The notes beneath the pieces are model-generated. The model was not told where the DNA came from and searched no databases. It saw only the letters and a program-made list of their open reading frames with translations. The position numbers were made by a program, and so were the translations under genes. Shown in pieces: positions 14,440 through 24,023 of a stretch of 64,000 nt of DNA. Positions within the stretch are counted from its first letter, which is position 1. Each line of letters begins with the position of its first letter. The DNA is taken from positions 372,001 through 436,000 of the forward strand of contig NZ_FNHY01000003.1 in assembly GCF_900103605.1 (NCBI RefSeq), given 5' to 3'. The stretch comes from Psychrobacillus sp. OK028 (GTDB lineage: Bacteria > Bacillota > Bacilli > Bacillales_A > Planococcaceae).

Positions 14440-15672
14440 TTACTCAACAGCACTATCTAATGCCTCTTTCGGATTCTGTAAAGTACTTGGATTAAAAATA
14501 GATTCAAATGTCTGTGTCAGATTCTCAGATACTTTACTCCAATCTTCAACTATGAAAGATGCAGGCGTATATCCGTCACTCTTTTCGAGCATTGAATAGA
14601 ATACACTTTTCACTGGGTCCTGTTCAAGTTGCTCACTTTCTACAACCGATTTTAAAACTGGAAGTTCAAAACCAATTCTTTCCTTATTCGCTTCCTCATT
14701 GGTCCAGAATTTAAGGAATTCGAATGCTTCCTCTTTATGTTCAGAGTTTTTAGAAATTGATACCCCTGAAGAACTTAAGATACTGACGCTTTTACCGCCT
14801 TTAAATGACGGTAATTCTACCACGCCATAGTCAATGCCAGCTTCTTTCAATGGAGTTAAACCCCATGCACCATATACAAACATCGCAACTTTACCAGATT
14901 TCATTTCTTGTGATCCAGAACCTTCTGTCGGGATTGCAGAACCATCCTTCGCCATGTTTTGGAACATTTCAAATACTTCTACAGATTGTTTTGAATTCAA
15001 GTTTCCATTTAAATTTCCATCTTTATCAACATAAGATGTGTTATTGCCCCATAGGAACATTTCAAAATCGTATGGATCGGGTTTCCCTGAAAAAGCGAAA
15101 CCACTTACTTTTGAATCTTTATTTGATATTTTCTTAGCGGTTTCTTGAAGATCCTCCCATGTCCAACCTGATTTTGGATAATCTACTCCCGCTTCATCAA
15201 AAATCGCTTTATTATAGTAGACGACATGCGTCGTGTATCCAACTGGTAATCCTAAAATTTGCCCATCTGCAGAATTATAATTCCATAATGTTTCATAGAA
15301 ATTATCTTTGTACTCAGCACCTTCTTTTTCGATATAGGAATCAAGAGGCTCTAGCGCATCCTTGTATTGGGGATAGTTCCACATATACATAATATCTGGG
15401 GCATCTTTAGCACCCATACCGGCTGTAATTTTTGTGTCATATTCACTTCCGTATGCTTCTAAAACCACTTCGATATTTTCATTCGCTTCATTGAATTTAT
15501 CAATCATATCCTGTTGCAAGCTTACATCATCGCCTACGTCCCAAGTGGCAAAACGGAGTTTAACTTTACCATCAGACGTTTTGTCTCCACTTGACGATGA
15601 ACTACAACCTGCTAATAACAAAATTGCTGCAATAAACAAAACTAAAATAGCTTTAAATTTTACTAACTTCAT
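14440..15672 (-). CDS. sugar ABC transporter substrate-binding lipoprotein
   Basis: A 410-residue CUT1 binding protein. The signal peptide ends in a lipobox (LLLAGCSSSSSG, Cys at 23), so it is anchored to the outside of the membrane. Typical regions are FATWDVGDDVSLQQDMIDKF and GKVAMFVYGAWG. First gene of the lactose operon, expressed from a promoter at 15702-15730 that is overlapped by a LacI/CcpA-type operator. Beta-galactoside specificity is inferred from lacZ downstream. Confidence 0.93.
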   Translation of the reverse strand: MKLVKFKAILVLFIAAILLLAGCSSSSSGDKTSDGKVKLRFATWDVGDDVSLQQDMIDKFNEANENIEVVLEAYGSEYDTKITAGMGAKDAPDIMYMWNYPQYKDALEPLDSYIEKEGAEYKDNFYETLWNYNSADGQILGLPVGYTTHVVYYNKAIFDEAGVDYPKSGWTWEDLQETAKKISNKDSKVSGFAFSGKPDPYDFEMFLWGNNTSYVDKDGNLNGNLNSKQSVEVFEMFQNMAKDGSAIPTEGSGSQEMKSGKVAMFVYGAWGLTPLKEAGIDYGVVELPSFKGGKSVSILSSSGVSISKNSEHKEEAFEFLKFWTNEEANKERIGFELPVLKSVVESEQLEQDPVKSVFYSMLEKSDGYTPASFIVEDWSKVSENLTQTFESIFNPSTLQNPKEALDSAVE

Positions 15673-15701
15673 AGTAATCCTCCTTTTTTATTAACAATTT
15701 C

Positions 15702-15738
15702 ATTATATTCTGACTTTTACTAAATGTAAACGCTTTTA
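15702..15738 (-). promoter_or_regulatory. lactose operon promoter with overlapping operator/cre
   Basis: On the minus strand TTTACA (15725-15730) and TATAAT (15702-15707) are separated by 17 bases, an excellent sigma-A promoter 30 bases before the binding-protein start. A 14-mer reading TGTAAACGCTTTTA on the plus strand at 15725-15738 covers the -35 box and differs from the cre consensus at one position. It may bind CcpA, the operon's LacI protein, or both. Confidence 0.7.
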
Positions 15739-15999
15739 TTGATATATTAACTAAATATTTATTGCTGAAATATAGTTTATTTAGTATTTAGTAGGCTTCA
15801 CGCTATTTGTTAGGGTTTTATAAATGTAGATGGTATATAGTACGTGTATAAAATCTTTTGTGTAAAAAGAAATTTAGTAAAACTTTGAAGTTGCTATCAT
15901 TCTAACAACCAAAATAGTACTAACAGCTGGCTGTACCACTCTTCTGTCATCGGGGTTTCGGAACTTGTACCTTATAATTCATATGCATAGCTGGAGCAC
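15739..15999. other. intergenic, no gene seen
   Basis: AT-rich sequence between the lactose promoter and the terminator of the GH65 operon. I see no coding potential, repeat or RNA here. Confidence 0.5.
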
Positions 16000-16034
16000 A
16001 AAAAAAAGCGTTAATTCCTTTCAGAATTAACGCT
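16000..16034 (-). terminator. rho-independent terminator of the GH65 operon
   Basis: On the minus strand GCGTTAATTC, a six-base loop and GAATTAACGC are followed by eight T. It closes the operon that starts at 26399. Confidence 0.9.
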
Positions 16035-16110
16035 CATTTCTTTTCATCAGCTCAATAAGAAAAACGACATACAGAAAATGTCATACGAAGGCCATCCTAC
16101 CGACTTTGTT

Positions 16111-18387
16111 TTATAACGCCATCTTCAGAAGTTTTCCACTTTCAAGTTCAATCATTTCTCCCTTATGTGAAATAGTTAAACTTTCACCTTCTACTAGGGA
16201 ATAGGTTACTGTGCTTCTTTCCATTTGAATATTTATTGTTCGATTTTGATATTGCAAGTTAAACTCAAGTGAATCCCAAAGTTCCGGCAGGGAAGGTGAT
16301 AAAAACAAACCATTTTCTTTCACTCTTAAACCGGCAAAACCATAAACTATTGCTATCCACGTGCCTCCCATATTGGCCATATGAAGCCCGTCTTTTGTAT
16401 TTCCATGTGTATTATCCAGGTCTAATCGAGCTGTTTTACCAAAATAATCATAGGCTTTAGCGTTGTCACCTAATTTGGAAGCCATCACACTAAATATACA
16501 AGAAGATAAAGAAGAATCATGAGTGGTAATTTGTTCATAGTAATTATAGGAACTATTCATCGTTTCCAAATCCTGTTCATCTTCCAAAAGAAAATGAGCA
16601 AGTACTGTATCTGCTTGTTTACAAACTTGATATCTATAAAGAGTTAGTGGATGATAATTTAGCAAAAGTGGAAATTTTTCTTTCGGGGTATTTTCAAAAT
16701 CCCAGCGATCCTTTTGTAAAAAACTATCATCTTGTGCATTGATTTTATACCTTTCATCGTATGGAAGGTACATCTTTTCCCCTGCACTAACCCACTCGAT
16801 CACTTCTAATTCCGTTAATTGTAATCTATCGCTCAATTCACCTAATACCTTGTTATCCTTTTCTTTCAAAAGATTATATGCCTTAGCAGCCCATAACAAA
16901 TTATTTTTTGCCAAGACATTTGTATAATAATTGTTATTTACAATACATGTATATTCGTCAGGACCCGTCACACTATCAATTCTAAATTGTCCATCTTTCA
17001 TATGACCAGTATCGATCCAAAGACGAGCAGTTTCAAATAGAAGTTCGGCCATATAATCCATTAAAAATGAATCATCCTTCGTTACTAAATAATACTGAAT
17101 ATAACTATACGCTATGTCTGCGCTGATGTGATATTGTGCTGTACCTGCTGGAAAGAATGCTGAACTTTCAGGTCCCGTAATTGTTCTCCATGGAAATAAC
17201 GCCCCTTTTTTATGACCCATTTCCTTTGCTCTTGCTCTTGCACTATCTAAAATAGAGTATCTTTGGATTAATAGATTTTTTGCCAATTCTGGATTTGTCA
17301 TGACGAACACTGGAAATATATAAATTTCAGTATCCCAGAAATAGTGTCCCTCGTATCCTTCTCCTGATAATCCTTTAGCTGCAATATTACTCACAGAGTC
17401 TTTGCCAACCGATTGTAAAAGCTGATAAAGATTAAAACGAATTCCTTCTTGAAGGGAAGTATCTCCACCGATTTTCACATCCGCGATACTCCAAAACTTA
17501 TCTAAGTACTCTTTTTGCTTTATCAAAAGATCTTCAAAAGATATCTCCTTTAATTGTTCTTGAATAGACAGTGCCTCATCCACAACAGCATTACCATGCC
17601 TTAATGTGTCTGTATACACATTAAATTTGGTAAATTGAATTGGCTCATTTCCCTTGTATAAATAGGTCTCTTCTACACTGCTTTCAGTTATATTACTTGC
17701 ATATTCATAATCATCTATATCAATCATAGAAGAGGTAACACAAGCAACTTCTAGCTTTGTTGCAAACGTGATATTTTTCACAATGCTAAAATTTTCTTCT
17801 TTTCGAATTTCTGAAATACGAAGTCTTGTTGCATGACCTGAAGCAACTCGAGGATCATTTGGATCGACAAAGTTTGATACATTGCCATCCACTACTGACA
17901 CAATTTTAACTTGTTGAATATTGTTTAATGGCACTATCTTAACTTCTATCGCAAACAATTCTTTCGTAACAAACGAAATGACTCTTTTAAAATGAATTTT
18001 GACTTCCTTACCTCTAGCAGATTTCCAATGTACAATTCTTTCGGAATAGCCTGCATCCATATGCAAATTTCGTTCTAAATGTAATACTTCCCCATCAAAT
18101 AAAGAAAAATGTTCATCATCCAAATATATATTTATCGTTTGAGCATCAATGACATTCAAAATTTTCTGTTGGATATCTGGAAATGCATGAAGTTTCTCCC
18201 CATAACTGATTTCCGTTTCATCATGAAAAGCATTAATATATGTACCACGAATGGAGCTAAATCCACTATTATAGCCCTCTTCAAAATTTCCCCTAACACC
18301 TAGATAACCATTCCCTAAAGACAAAAGACTTTCATCCAGCAGAAGGTTTTGGTTATCTATTTCTGTTTTAGTTAGTTTCCAGGTCAA
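16111..18387 (-). CDS. GH65 disaccharide phosphorylase (second copy)
   Basis: Phosphorolyses an alpha-linked glucose disaccharide (maltose, kojibiose, nigerose or trehalose cannot be told apart) to glucose and beta-glucose-1-phosphate. 758 residues, the usual GH65 size. Landmarks are LSLGNGYLGVRGNFEE near residue 22, GYEGHYFWDTEIYIFP near 347 with the substrate-binding WDTE, the general acid Glu in TGPDEYTCIVNNNYYTN near 485, and a phosphate-binding region around THDSSLSSC. It is the last gene of the operon, 11 bases after pgmB. Confidence 0.9.
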   Translation of the reverse strand: MTWKLTKTEIDNQNLLLDESLLSLGNGYLGVRGNFEEGYNSGFSSIRGTYINAFHDETEISYGEKLHAFPDIQQKILNVIDAQTINIYLDDEHFSLFDGEVLHLERNLHMDAGYSERIVHWKSARGKEVKIHFKRVISFVTKELFAIEVKIVPLNNIQQVKIVSVVDGNVSNFVDPNDPRVASGHATRLRISEIRKEENFSIVKNITFATKLEVACVTSSMIDIDDYEYASNITESSVEETYLYKGNEPIQFTKFNVYTDTLRHGNAVVDEALSIQEQLKEISFEDLLIKQKEYLDKFWSIADVKIGGDTSLQEGIRFNLYQLLQSVGKDSVSNIAAKGLSGEGYEGHYFWDTEIYIFPVFVMTNPELAKNLLIQRYSILDSARARAKEMGHKKGALFPWRTITGPESSAFFPAGTAQYHISADIAYSYIQYYLVTKDDSFLMDYMAELLFETARLWIDTGHMKDGQFRIDSVTGPDEYTCIVNNNYYTNVLAKNNLLWAAKAYNLLKEKDNKVLGELSDRLQLTELEVIEWVSAGEKMYLPYDERYKINAQDDSFLQKDRWDFENTPKEKFPLLLNYHPLTLYRYQVCKQADTVLAHFLLEDEQDLETMNSSYNYYEQITTHDSSLSSCIFSVMASKLGDNAKAYDYFGKTARLDLDNTHGNTKDGLHMANMGGTWIAIVYGFAGLRVKENGLFLSPSLPELWDSLEFNLQYQNRTINIQMERSTVTYSLVEGESLTISHKGEMIELESGKLLKMAL

Positions 18388-18398
18388 TAGATTTCACC

Positions 18399-19076
18399 TC
18401 AGCTATTTTTTGCGCTGTATTTGTTAATAATTTCTTCAAAATCTAACATTGCTGTATTTTCTACTAAATAGTCCGCGTGCGATAAATGTTCTACTGAACC
18501 AATTCCTACAGAAAACATCTTTGCTTGGTTCAGTGCGTCTATACCTGCTGCAGCATCTTCAATCCCAATGCACTCCTCATAAGGAATGCCAAAGTAATCA
18601 GCAGCAGTCGTGAAGGTTTCTGGATCTGGCTTTCCTTTTTTAACTTTGGAGGCATCGACAATATAATCGAAATAACTTGTGAGTCCAAGTTTTTCTATGA
18701 TGTTTTTTGCATTTTCACTTGCTGAACCAAGCGCAATTTTAATCTGGTGTTTTTTATTGTTTATCAACAAATTTTCAATACCAGGTAAGATGTTTTCTTT
18801 AGTAATAGATTCAGCTAATTCTAAATAGTATTTATTCTTTTTATTAGCTAATTTTACTTTTTCCTCATTAGTCAACCTTGCCAAAGAATTATTCAATTGT
18901 AGTATCAGTTCAAGTGATTCCATGCGGCTAATTCCTTTAAGTCGCTCATTAAATTGTCTGTCAAATGAGATTCCAAGTTCCTCAGCGAGTTTGTTCCATG
19001 CTAAATAGTGAAATTCTGCTGAATCGGTAATAACACCGTCTAAATCGTATATAAATGCTTTTGGGTAAAGAGTCAT
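18399..19076 (-). CDS. pgmB: beta-phosphoglucomutase
   Basis: Converts beta-glucose-1-phosphate, the product of the two flanking GH65 enzymes, to glucose-6-phosphate. HAD fold: nucleophile motif YDLDGVITDSAEFHY, cap substrate loop LKGISRMESLE, ALGSASENAK, GKPDPETF and IEDAAAGIDA. I prefer the ATG at 19076 over the in-frame ATG at 19085 because AAGGA lies ten bases before it. The upstream LacI stop is next to it, so the genes are translationally coupled. Confidence 0.92.
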   Translation of the reverse strand: MTLYPKAFIYDLDGVITDSAEFHYLAWNKLAEELGISFDRQFNERLKGISRMESLELILQLNNSLARLTNEEKVKLANKKNKYYLELAESITKENILPGIENLLINNKKHQIKIALGSASENAKNIIEKLGLTSYFDYIVDASKVKKGKPDPETFTTAADYFGIPYEECIGIEDAAAGIDALNQAKMFSVGIGSVEHLSHADYLVENTAMLDFEEIINKYSAKNS

Positions 19077-19081
19077 TAAAT

Positions 19082-20116
19082 TCATTCCTTTCTTGATGAA
19101 ATGGATTTCACACTTCCTCTTTCTACTAACTTATGTTCAACGTTCACATGCTTATGGTCCAGGTTATTTTCCATTAAGTCTTCCAATAATTGCGCAGCCA
19201 GTTTTCCTATTTCAAAAAAATCCTGACCAATTGTAGTGAGCTGTGGGTCCGTGTAACTACTAAATACTAAATCATCAAAACCAGTGATAGAGATATCCTC
19301 TGGAACTTTCAAGCCTACTTCTTTTACTGCCTTCATAACTCCAAATGCCATGAGATCGCTAAAACAAAGAAAAGCAGTAGGACGCTTTGTTTCTAAATAT
19401 TTTTTTGACATTTCATATGCTTCTTGCTCTGAAAAATCAGCATACATGATTCCTTCTAAATTTAGCTCTAAGCCATTTTCTTTGAAGGCTTCTTGAACTC
19501 CTTTTATGCGCTCTGAATTAACATAAGTGTTCTTCCTACCAGCGATTATTGCAATATCCCTGTGATTTCTTTCAAATAAGTACATCGCCATTTCTTTGCT
19601 GGCCCTTACATTATCAATAGACACGCTACCTACTAATCCATTAGTCGTTTCAGGAATAATATCAAGTACAACGCAAGGTATATTTGTATCGATCAACTCT
19701 ATATAGTACGGATCATCTATACGTATTCCCTGTAAAAGTGCGCCGCCAATATTACGTTCGCGGCAATACTTCGCATAGCTTTTTTGTTTCTGACGCTGTG
19801 AATCTATTAGGTAGATGGACAATTCAAATTGACTAGCTGAAACTGCGGTATAAACACCCTTGAATATATTAAATGCGTTATTATCTTTTTCACTATTATT
19901 GAGCACCCCTGAAGATATTAAGCCAATCGTCATTTGTTTCTTAGATGATAGGTTTTTAGCTACAATATTTGGTGTATAGCCCATTTGCTCAGCAATCTCA
20001 AAAATTCTCTGTCTCGTCTTTTCATTCACATCTGTATAGTTGTTAAAGGCTTTTGAAACAATGCTGACAGATACACCAGCTTCTTTTGCAACATCTTTAA
20101 TAGTAGTCAATTTCAT
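19082..20116 (-). CDS. LacI-family regulator of the GH65 operon
   Basis: A 344-residue regulator with N-terminal helix-turn-helix (TTIKDVAKEAGVSVSIVSK) and a sugar-binding effector domain (GGALLQGIRIDDPYY, NHRDIAIIAGRKNTY, DISITGFDDLVF). It sits inside the phosphorylase operon and is the obvious candidate to bind the two identical operators before the first gene (26441-26454 and 26503-26516). Confidence 0.92.
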   Translation of the reverse strand: MKLTTIKDVAKEAGVSVSIVSKAFNNYTDVNEKTRQRIFEIAEQMGYTPNIVAKNLSSKKQMTIGLISSGVLNNSEKDNNAFNIFKGVYTAVSASQFELSIYLIDSQRQKQKSYAKYCRERNIGGALLQGIRIDDPYYIELIDTNIPCVVLDIIPETTNGLVGSVSIDNVRASKEMAMYLFERNHRDIAIIAGRKNTYVNSERIKGVQEAFKENGLELNLEGIMYADFSEQEAYEMSKKYLETKRPTAFLCFSDLMAFGVMKAVKEVGLKVPEDISITGFDDLVFSSYTDPQLTTIGQDFFEIGKLAAQLLEDLMENNLDHKHVNVEHKLVERGSVKSISSRKE

Positions 20117-20146
20117 AACTCTCTTTCTAAATGTAATGAGGTATAC

Positions 20147-20851
20147 TTAAGTACTTTTGTTAATGATTGCTTTTTCCTGCATCTTCAATGAGAATCTATA
20201 AAATGCAGCAAAAGATAAATAGGCACTTAATGATCCGATAAAAAGTGGTATCAAAAATACAAGCTTTGTAGTACTTACGTAAAACAACAAGAAATTACTA
20301 ATAAGAATTACAAAAGATAAGAACGGACTCCCTATCATTACTAAAAAAGTGTTCTTTAACAATTCTCGAATATTCATTTGAAAATGCACATTTAATGAAA
20401 AAAAGTTAATCGTAAAAACAAATAATGCAAATCCCATAATCGAAAATACTAGACGGAATAGTTCATGCTCATTCGTAAAATAATAGAAGTCGATAATCCA
20501 TATTAGCCAAAGTAAGGTCAAAACAAGCCCCGCCACAACACTCTTTTTATAATTAGATCTAATATGCGAAAAATATGCTTTTGTTAAAGAGGGATGATCA
20601 ATCTTTAACACCCAATCACGAGCCATCGCAAACAATCCAGTTGTACTAGGGAAAAACAGTAAAGGAAATAAAATTAATAAAGGTACATAGTAAATTACAA
20701 ACGCTATGCTAAAATTATTTGCGTATATACTTAAAACAATAATTATGATTGGAACATTGATTATCATCCATAAAATATTAATAACAGAAAATCGCATAAC
20801 CCATTCTGTTGTACTGTACAATACTCCCGGGAAACCTGAAAACTCACGCAT
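20147..20851 (-). CDS. YesL/DUF624-family membrane protein
   Basis: A 234-residue protein with five to six membrane segments. YesL-type proteins are typically found next to CUT1 sugar importers; their job is not established. The family signature is visible at the start (FSGFPGVLYSTTEWVMRFSVINILWM shortened here to its features: Gly-Pro-rich start then Trp-Met-rich helix) and in TTGLFAMARDWV near 78. It lies directly after the MalG-type permease gene. Confidence 0.8.
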   Translation of the reverse strand: MREFSGFPGVLYSTTEWVMRFSVINILWMIINVPIIIIVLSIYANNFSIAFVIYYVPLLILFPLLFFPSTTGLFAMARDWVLKIDHPSLTKAYFSHIRSNYKKSVVAGLVLTLLWLIWIIDFYYFTNEHELFRLVFSIMGFALFVFTINFFSLNVHFQMNIRELLKNTFLVMIGSPFLSFVILISNFLLFYVSTTKLVFLIPLFIGSLSAYLSFAAFYRFSLKMQEKAIINKST

Positions 20852-20877
20852 GTTGTTACCTCCTGAAGTAATAGTTT

Positions 20878-21714
20878 TTATTTCACTGCCCCTTCCCCGA
20901 TTCCTTTAATAATATGTTTTTGTGCAAGTACATAGAAAATTACTACAGGAATTATGGTAAGCATCAAGCCTGCCATAGCAAGGTTCCATTGAATAGTAAA
21001 TTGCCCAAAGAAATAAAAAGTAGAAAGTGGGATTGTACGAAGCCCCTTATCAGTAAGTGTTAATGAGGGTAGTAAATAATCATTCCAAATATTTATAACG
21101 TTTAAAATCATTACCGTTACAGTGATTGGTTTTAAAATAGGGAAAATAATTCTCCAGAAAACCCCAAACTTCGAAGCACCGTCAATTGTAGCTGCTTCCT
21201 CAAGTGTAATTGGGATAGACTTAACAAATCCATGATATAAGAAAACAGAAATACTAGTACTAAAACCAATATGCATAAATATTAAACCTTCGCGAGTATT
21301 GATCATTGGAATATGTAAAGAGTTAGTTATAGTGCTCATAAATTGCATTAAAGGCATCATTAACGTTTGGAAAGGAATAAGCATTGTTGCAATAAACACC
21401 ATGAAAATAATTTTACTTAGTTTGTTATCCGTTCTTGCAAGCATCCAAGCAGTCATGGAAGACAATACAACAATGATTAAGACAGAAATAATGGTGATAT
21501 ACAACGAATTAGCTAATGCATTTAAAAAGTTCATTTTGTCCATTGCTTCTATATAATATTGGAAGCTGAACTCTGTAGGTGGTGCTAACACATTTTCATA
21601 TAATTCCTGTCGATTTTTAAATGAATTGACAATAATGATATAGATGGGAGATAAAAAGAATAGCGCTGTAATGAGGAGTAAAAGCTCTTTTAATACTCGA
21701 TAAAATTTTTTCAT
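20878..21714 (-). CDS. sugar ABC transporter permease, MalG type
   Basis: A 278-residue CUT1 permease with six helices and EAA loop LEEAATIDGASKFGVFWRI near residue 175. Its ATG overlaps the stop of the MalF-type gene by one base (TAATG), so translation is coupled. Part of the alpha-glucobiose importer with 21714-22589 and 22699-23961; again no ATPase gene is present. Confidence 0.93.
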   Translation of the reverse strand: MKKFYRVLKELLLLITALFFLSPIYIIIVNSFKNRQELYENVLAPPTEFSFQYYIEAMDKMNFLNALANSLYITIISVLIIVVLSSMTAWMLARTDNKLSKIIFMVFIATMLIPFQTLMMPLMQFMSTITNSLHIPMINTREGLIFMHIGFSTSISVFLYHGFVKSIPITLEEAATIDGASKFGVFWRIIFPILKPITVTVMILNVINIWNDYLLPSLTLTDKGLRTIPLSTFYFFGQFTIQWNLAMAGLMLTIIPVVIFYVLAQKHIIKGIGEGAVK

Positions 21715-22589
21715 TACAACTCTACCTCCCTCTTTTTCGTAATATAAACTTGTGTGAGTGTAATTGCTGCTACTATTAAGAAGAATATAATCGCCTTAGC
21801 CTGACCATATCCATAATTACCATATCCAAAGATCTCATTGTAAATATTCATGGCGAACATTTCCGTAGAATTAGCAGGTCCACCACCTGTTAGAGAAAGG
21901 TTAACATCATAGATTTTAAATGCAGATGAAAGCGTTAAAAACAAGCTAATCGTAAAAGCAGGCATTAACAGTGGGAAGGTAATATTTTTTAATTTTTGCC
22001 ACCAACTAGCACCATCAATCATCGCAGCTTCCATGACATCTTGCGGTATACTTTGTATTCCTGCAATATAAATAATCATAATATATCCTGCCATTTGCCA
22101 AGTAAAAACAAATACTAATGCATATAAAGCAAAATCCTTATCGATCAGCCAATTAAAAAAGAAATGATCCATACCAGTTAACTCGCCTATTAGTGTAAAA
22201 ACATCTAAGAAAATAAACTGCCAAATATAACCTAATATTAATCCTCCAATTAGATAAGGCATAAAAACCATTGTTCTTGCAGCGTTTGCTATTTTTAGTT
22301 TAGATGTCACGAGCAGAGCAAAAACAAGACCAACAATATTAACTGAAATTACTGCTAAAATGGTGAATAATGTTGTCTTCCACGTAGATGTTAGAAAACG
22401 GGAATCACCAAATAACTGGATGAAATTATCAAAGCCTACAAATACTTTTGGGTTAGCTGCAATGCCATCCCACTTAAAAAAGGAATAATATATTCCAATT
22501 ACGAATGGAATAACTACCACGGTCAAAAAAATAATAGTTAATGGAGCAGTAAATAATAAATACCACCCTTTATTATTTTTGTTTTGCAT
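21714..22589 (-). CDS. sugar ABC transporter permease, MalF type
   Basis: A 291-residue permease with six membrane segments, an N-terminal membrane anchor (GWYLLFTAPLTIIFLTVVV) and EAA loop MEAAMIDGASWWQKLKNI near residue 188. It follows the binding protein gene after an intercistronic hairpin. Confidence 0.93.
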   Translation of the reverse strand: MQNKNNKGWYLLFTAPLTIIFLTVVVIPFVIGIYYSFFKWDGIAANPKVFVGFDNFIQLFGDSRFLTSTWKTTLFTILAVISVNIVGLVFALLVTSKLKIANAARTMVFMPYLIGGLILGYIWQFIFLDVFTLIGELTGMDHFFFNWLIDKDFALYALVFVFTWQMAGYIMIIYIAGIQSIPQDVMEAAMIDGASWWQKLKNITFPLLMPAFTISLFLTLSSAFKIYDVNLSLTGGGPANSTEMFAMNIYNEIFGYGNYGYGQAKAIIFFLIVAAITLTQVYITKKREVEL

Positions 22590-22638
22590 GTCAAAACACT
22601 CCTTTCTCCTAGTTTATCCATGGTTCATATTAGTAGTA

Positions 22639-22666
22639 CTGGGCACTCCTCAAATGGTGTGCCCAG
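22639..22666 (-). terminator. intercistronic hairpin after binding-protein gene
   Basis: CTGGGCAC and GTGCCCAG form a strong stem in the gap between the binding-protein and permease genes, with no good T-run. It is a likely mRNA-stabilising hairpin like the one at 14395. Confidence 0.6.
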
Positions 22667-22698
22667 CCCCTGTGTATCTATCAACCTTTGAAGTTAAA

Positions 22699-23961
22699 CT
22701 ATTTTACAGCGTTCTTCCAAGCATCATCTAAGCTTTCTATAAATTCTTCGCCAGTCATATCTTTTGATAAAAAGAACTCTTCTGCTTTTGGACCAAAGTC
22801 GTTTGGCACGATATTAGCTGGGTAATAGTTTTGTGCCCAAGGAATCGTTTGACCACTATTAGATGCATTTAATACATCTTGTGATAAAGGATCTAAATCA
22901 TTTGCTTCGATACTCGTAAGAGCAGGTACGAAGCCAAATTCCTCTACAATGTATTTCTGACCTGTTTCACTTGTGAACATCCAGTTTAAGAAATCTTTTG
23001 CAGCTTGCGTTTCAGCTTCATCTTTTTTGCCATTGACTGCCCAGTTATTTCCAACTCCGACTGCTAATTTGTCAGTTCCCATTAGTGGGAATGGCAACAT
23101 CCCTACTTCAAAATCTACGTCAAAATCTGAAAGCATCCCATAAGCCCAATTTCCTTGATGGATCATCGCTGATTTTCCAGCAGCAAAGTCACCAACTTCT
23201 TTGTCATATGTCACATCTAAAGGACTTGGAGTGTTTGCTTTAATAGCTTCCATGAACTTCCCGAACTCTTGAAATTCTTTCGTTTCTGCCATTGTTGTCT
23301 CACCACTTGTTAACTTATCGATGAATTCGTAGTGATCGCTTTGCAATGAGAATGGATAGTTACTAATATGACCAATTAGGAAATATGCTTCTTTCGATAG
23401 ACCAAGACCAGTAATCCCTTCTCCTTTGAACTTTTCTAAAGTGCTAACAAACGAATCATAGTCAGCAACATCTTCTGGTTTTACTAAATCCTTGTTATAA
23501 ACTAATCCAAATCCTTCTACACCATATGGTATTCCTACAATTTGGTCATCCACTTTAAGTTCCATTCCAGGAGCAATGTCTTTTGCATATGATTCGGCTG
23601 ACAGATCAGCTACATACGACTTCATTTTTTCTGCTTCTGTAACATTTTGTAGACTGAATATAGATGGACCTTGGTCACTGTTCATACGAATTTGCAACTG
23701 TTCAAAATAATCGTCACCTGTTGTGCCCCATACTTCTACTTCCACACCAGTTTCAGCCGTATATTCCTCTGCAAGGGCCTCTAACTGATCTGTAATTTCC
23801 ACTTTACTTTGGAAGATAGTAATTTTCTGATCTGAAGCTTTACCACTATCGCCATTTTTTTCGTTTCCAGTTGCGCCATCGTTACCGCCACTACAAGCAC
23901 CTAGTATTAATAGCAAAGCGATTAGAAATAGACTACTCCATGTTCTTTTTTGGTTCTTCAT
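22699..23961 (-). CDS. sugar ABC transporter substrate-binding lipoprotein
   Basis: A 420-residue CUT1 binding protein with a lipoprotein signal peptide (LLILGACSGGN, Cys near 23) followed by an acidic, Gly/Ser-rich linker. Binding-protein features include ITIFQSKVEITDQLEALAEEY and GKSAMIHQGNWAYGM. It lies between the first GH65 gene and the permeases, so an alpha-linked glucobiose is the probable ligand. Confidence 0.92.
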   Translation of the reverse strand: MKNQKRTWSSLFLIALLLILGACSGGNDGATGNEKNGDSGKASDQKITIFQSKVEITDQLEALAEEYTAETGVEVEVWGTTGDDYFEQLQIRMNSDQGPSIFSLQNVTEAEKMKSYVADLSAESYAKDIAPGMELKVDDQIVGIPYGVEGFGLVYNKDLVKPEDVADYDSFVSTLEKFKGEGITGLGLSKEAYFLIGHISNYPFSLQSDHYEFIDKLTSGETTMAETKEFQEFGKFMEAIKANTPSPLDVTYDKEVGDFAAGKSAMIHQGNWAYGMLSDFDVDFEVGMLPFPLMGTDKLAVGVGNNWAVNGKKDEAETQAAKDFLNWMFTSETGQKYIVEEFGFVPALTSIEANDLDPLSQDVLNASNSGQTIPWAQNYYPANIVPNDFGPKAEEFFLSKDMTGEEFIESLDDAWKNAVK

Positions 23962-24023
23962 ATAAATTCCTCCCCCTATAATTTGAATTTCTATAGTGAA
24001 TAAAATGAAAAATCATTTTATAA

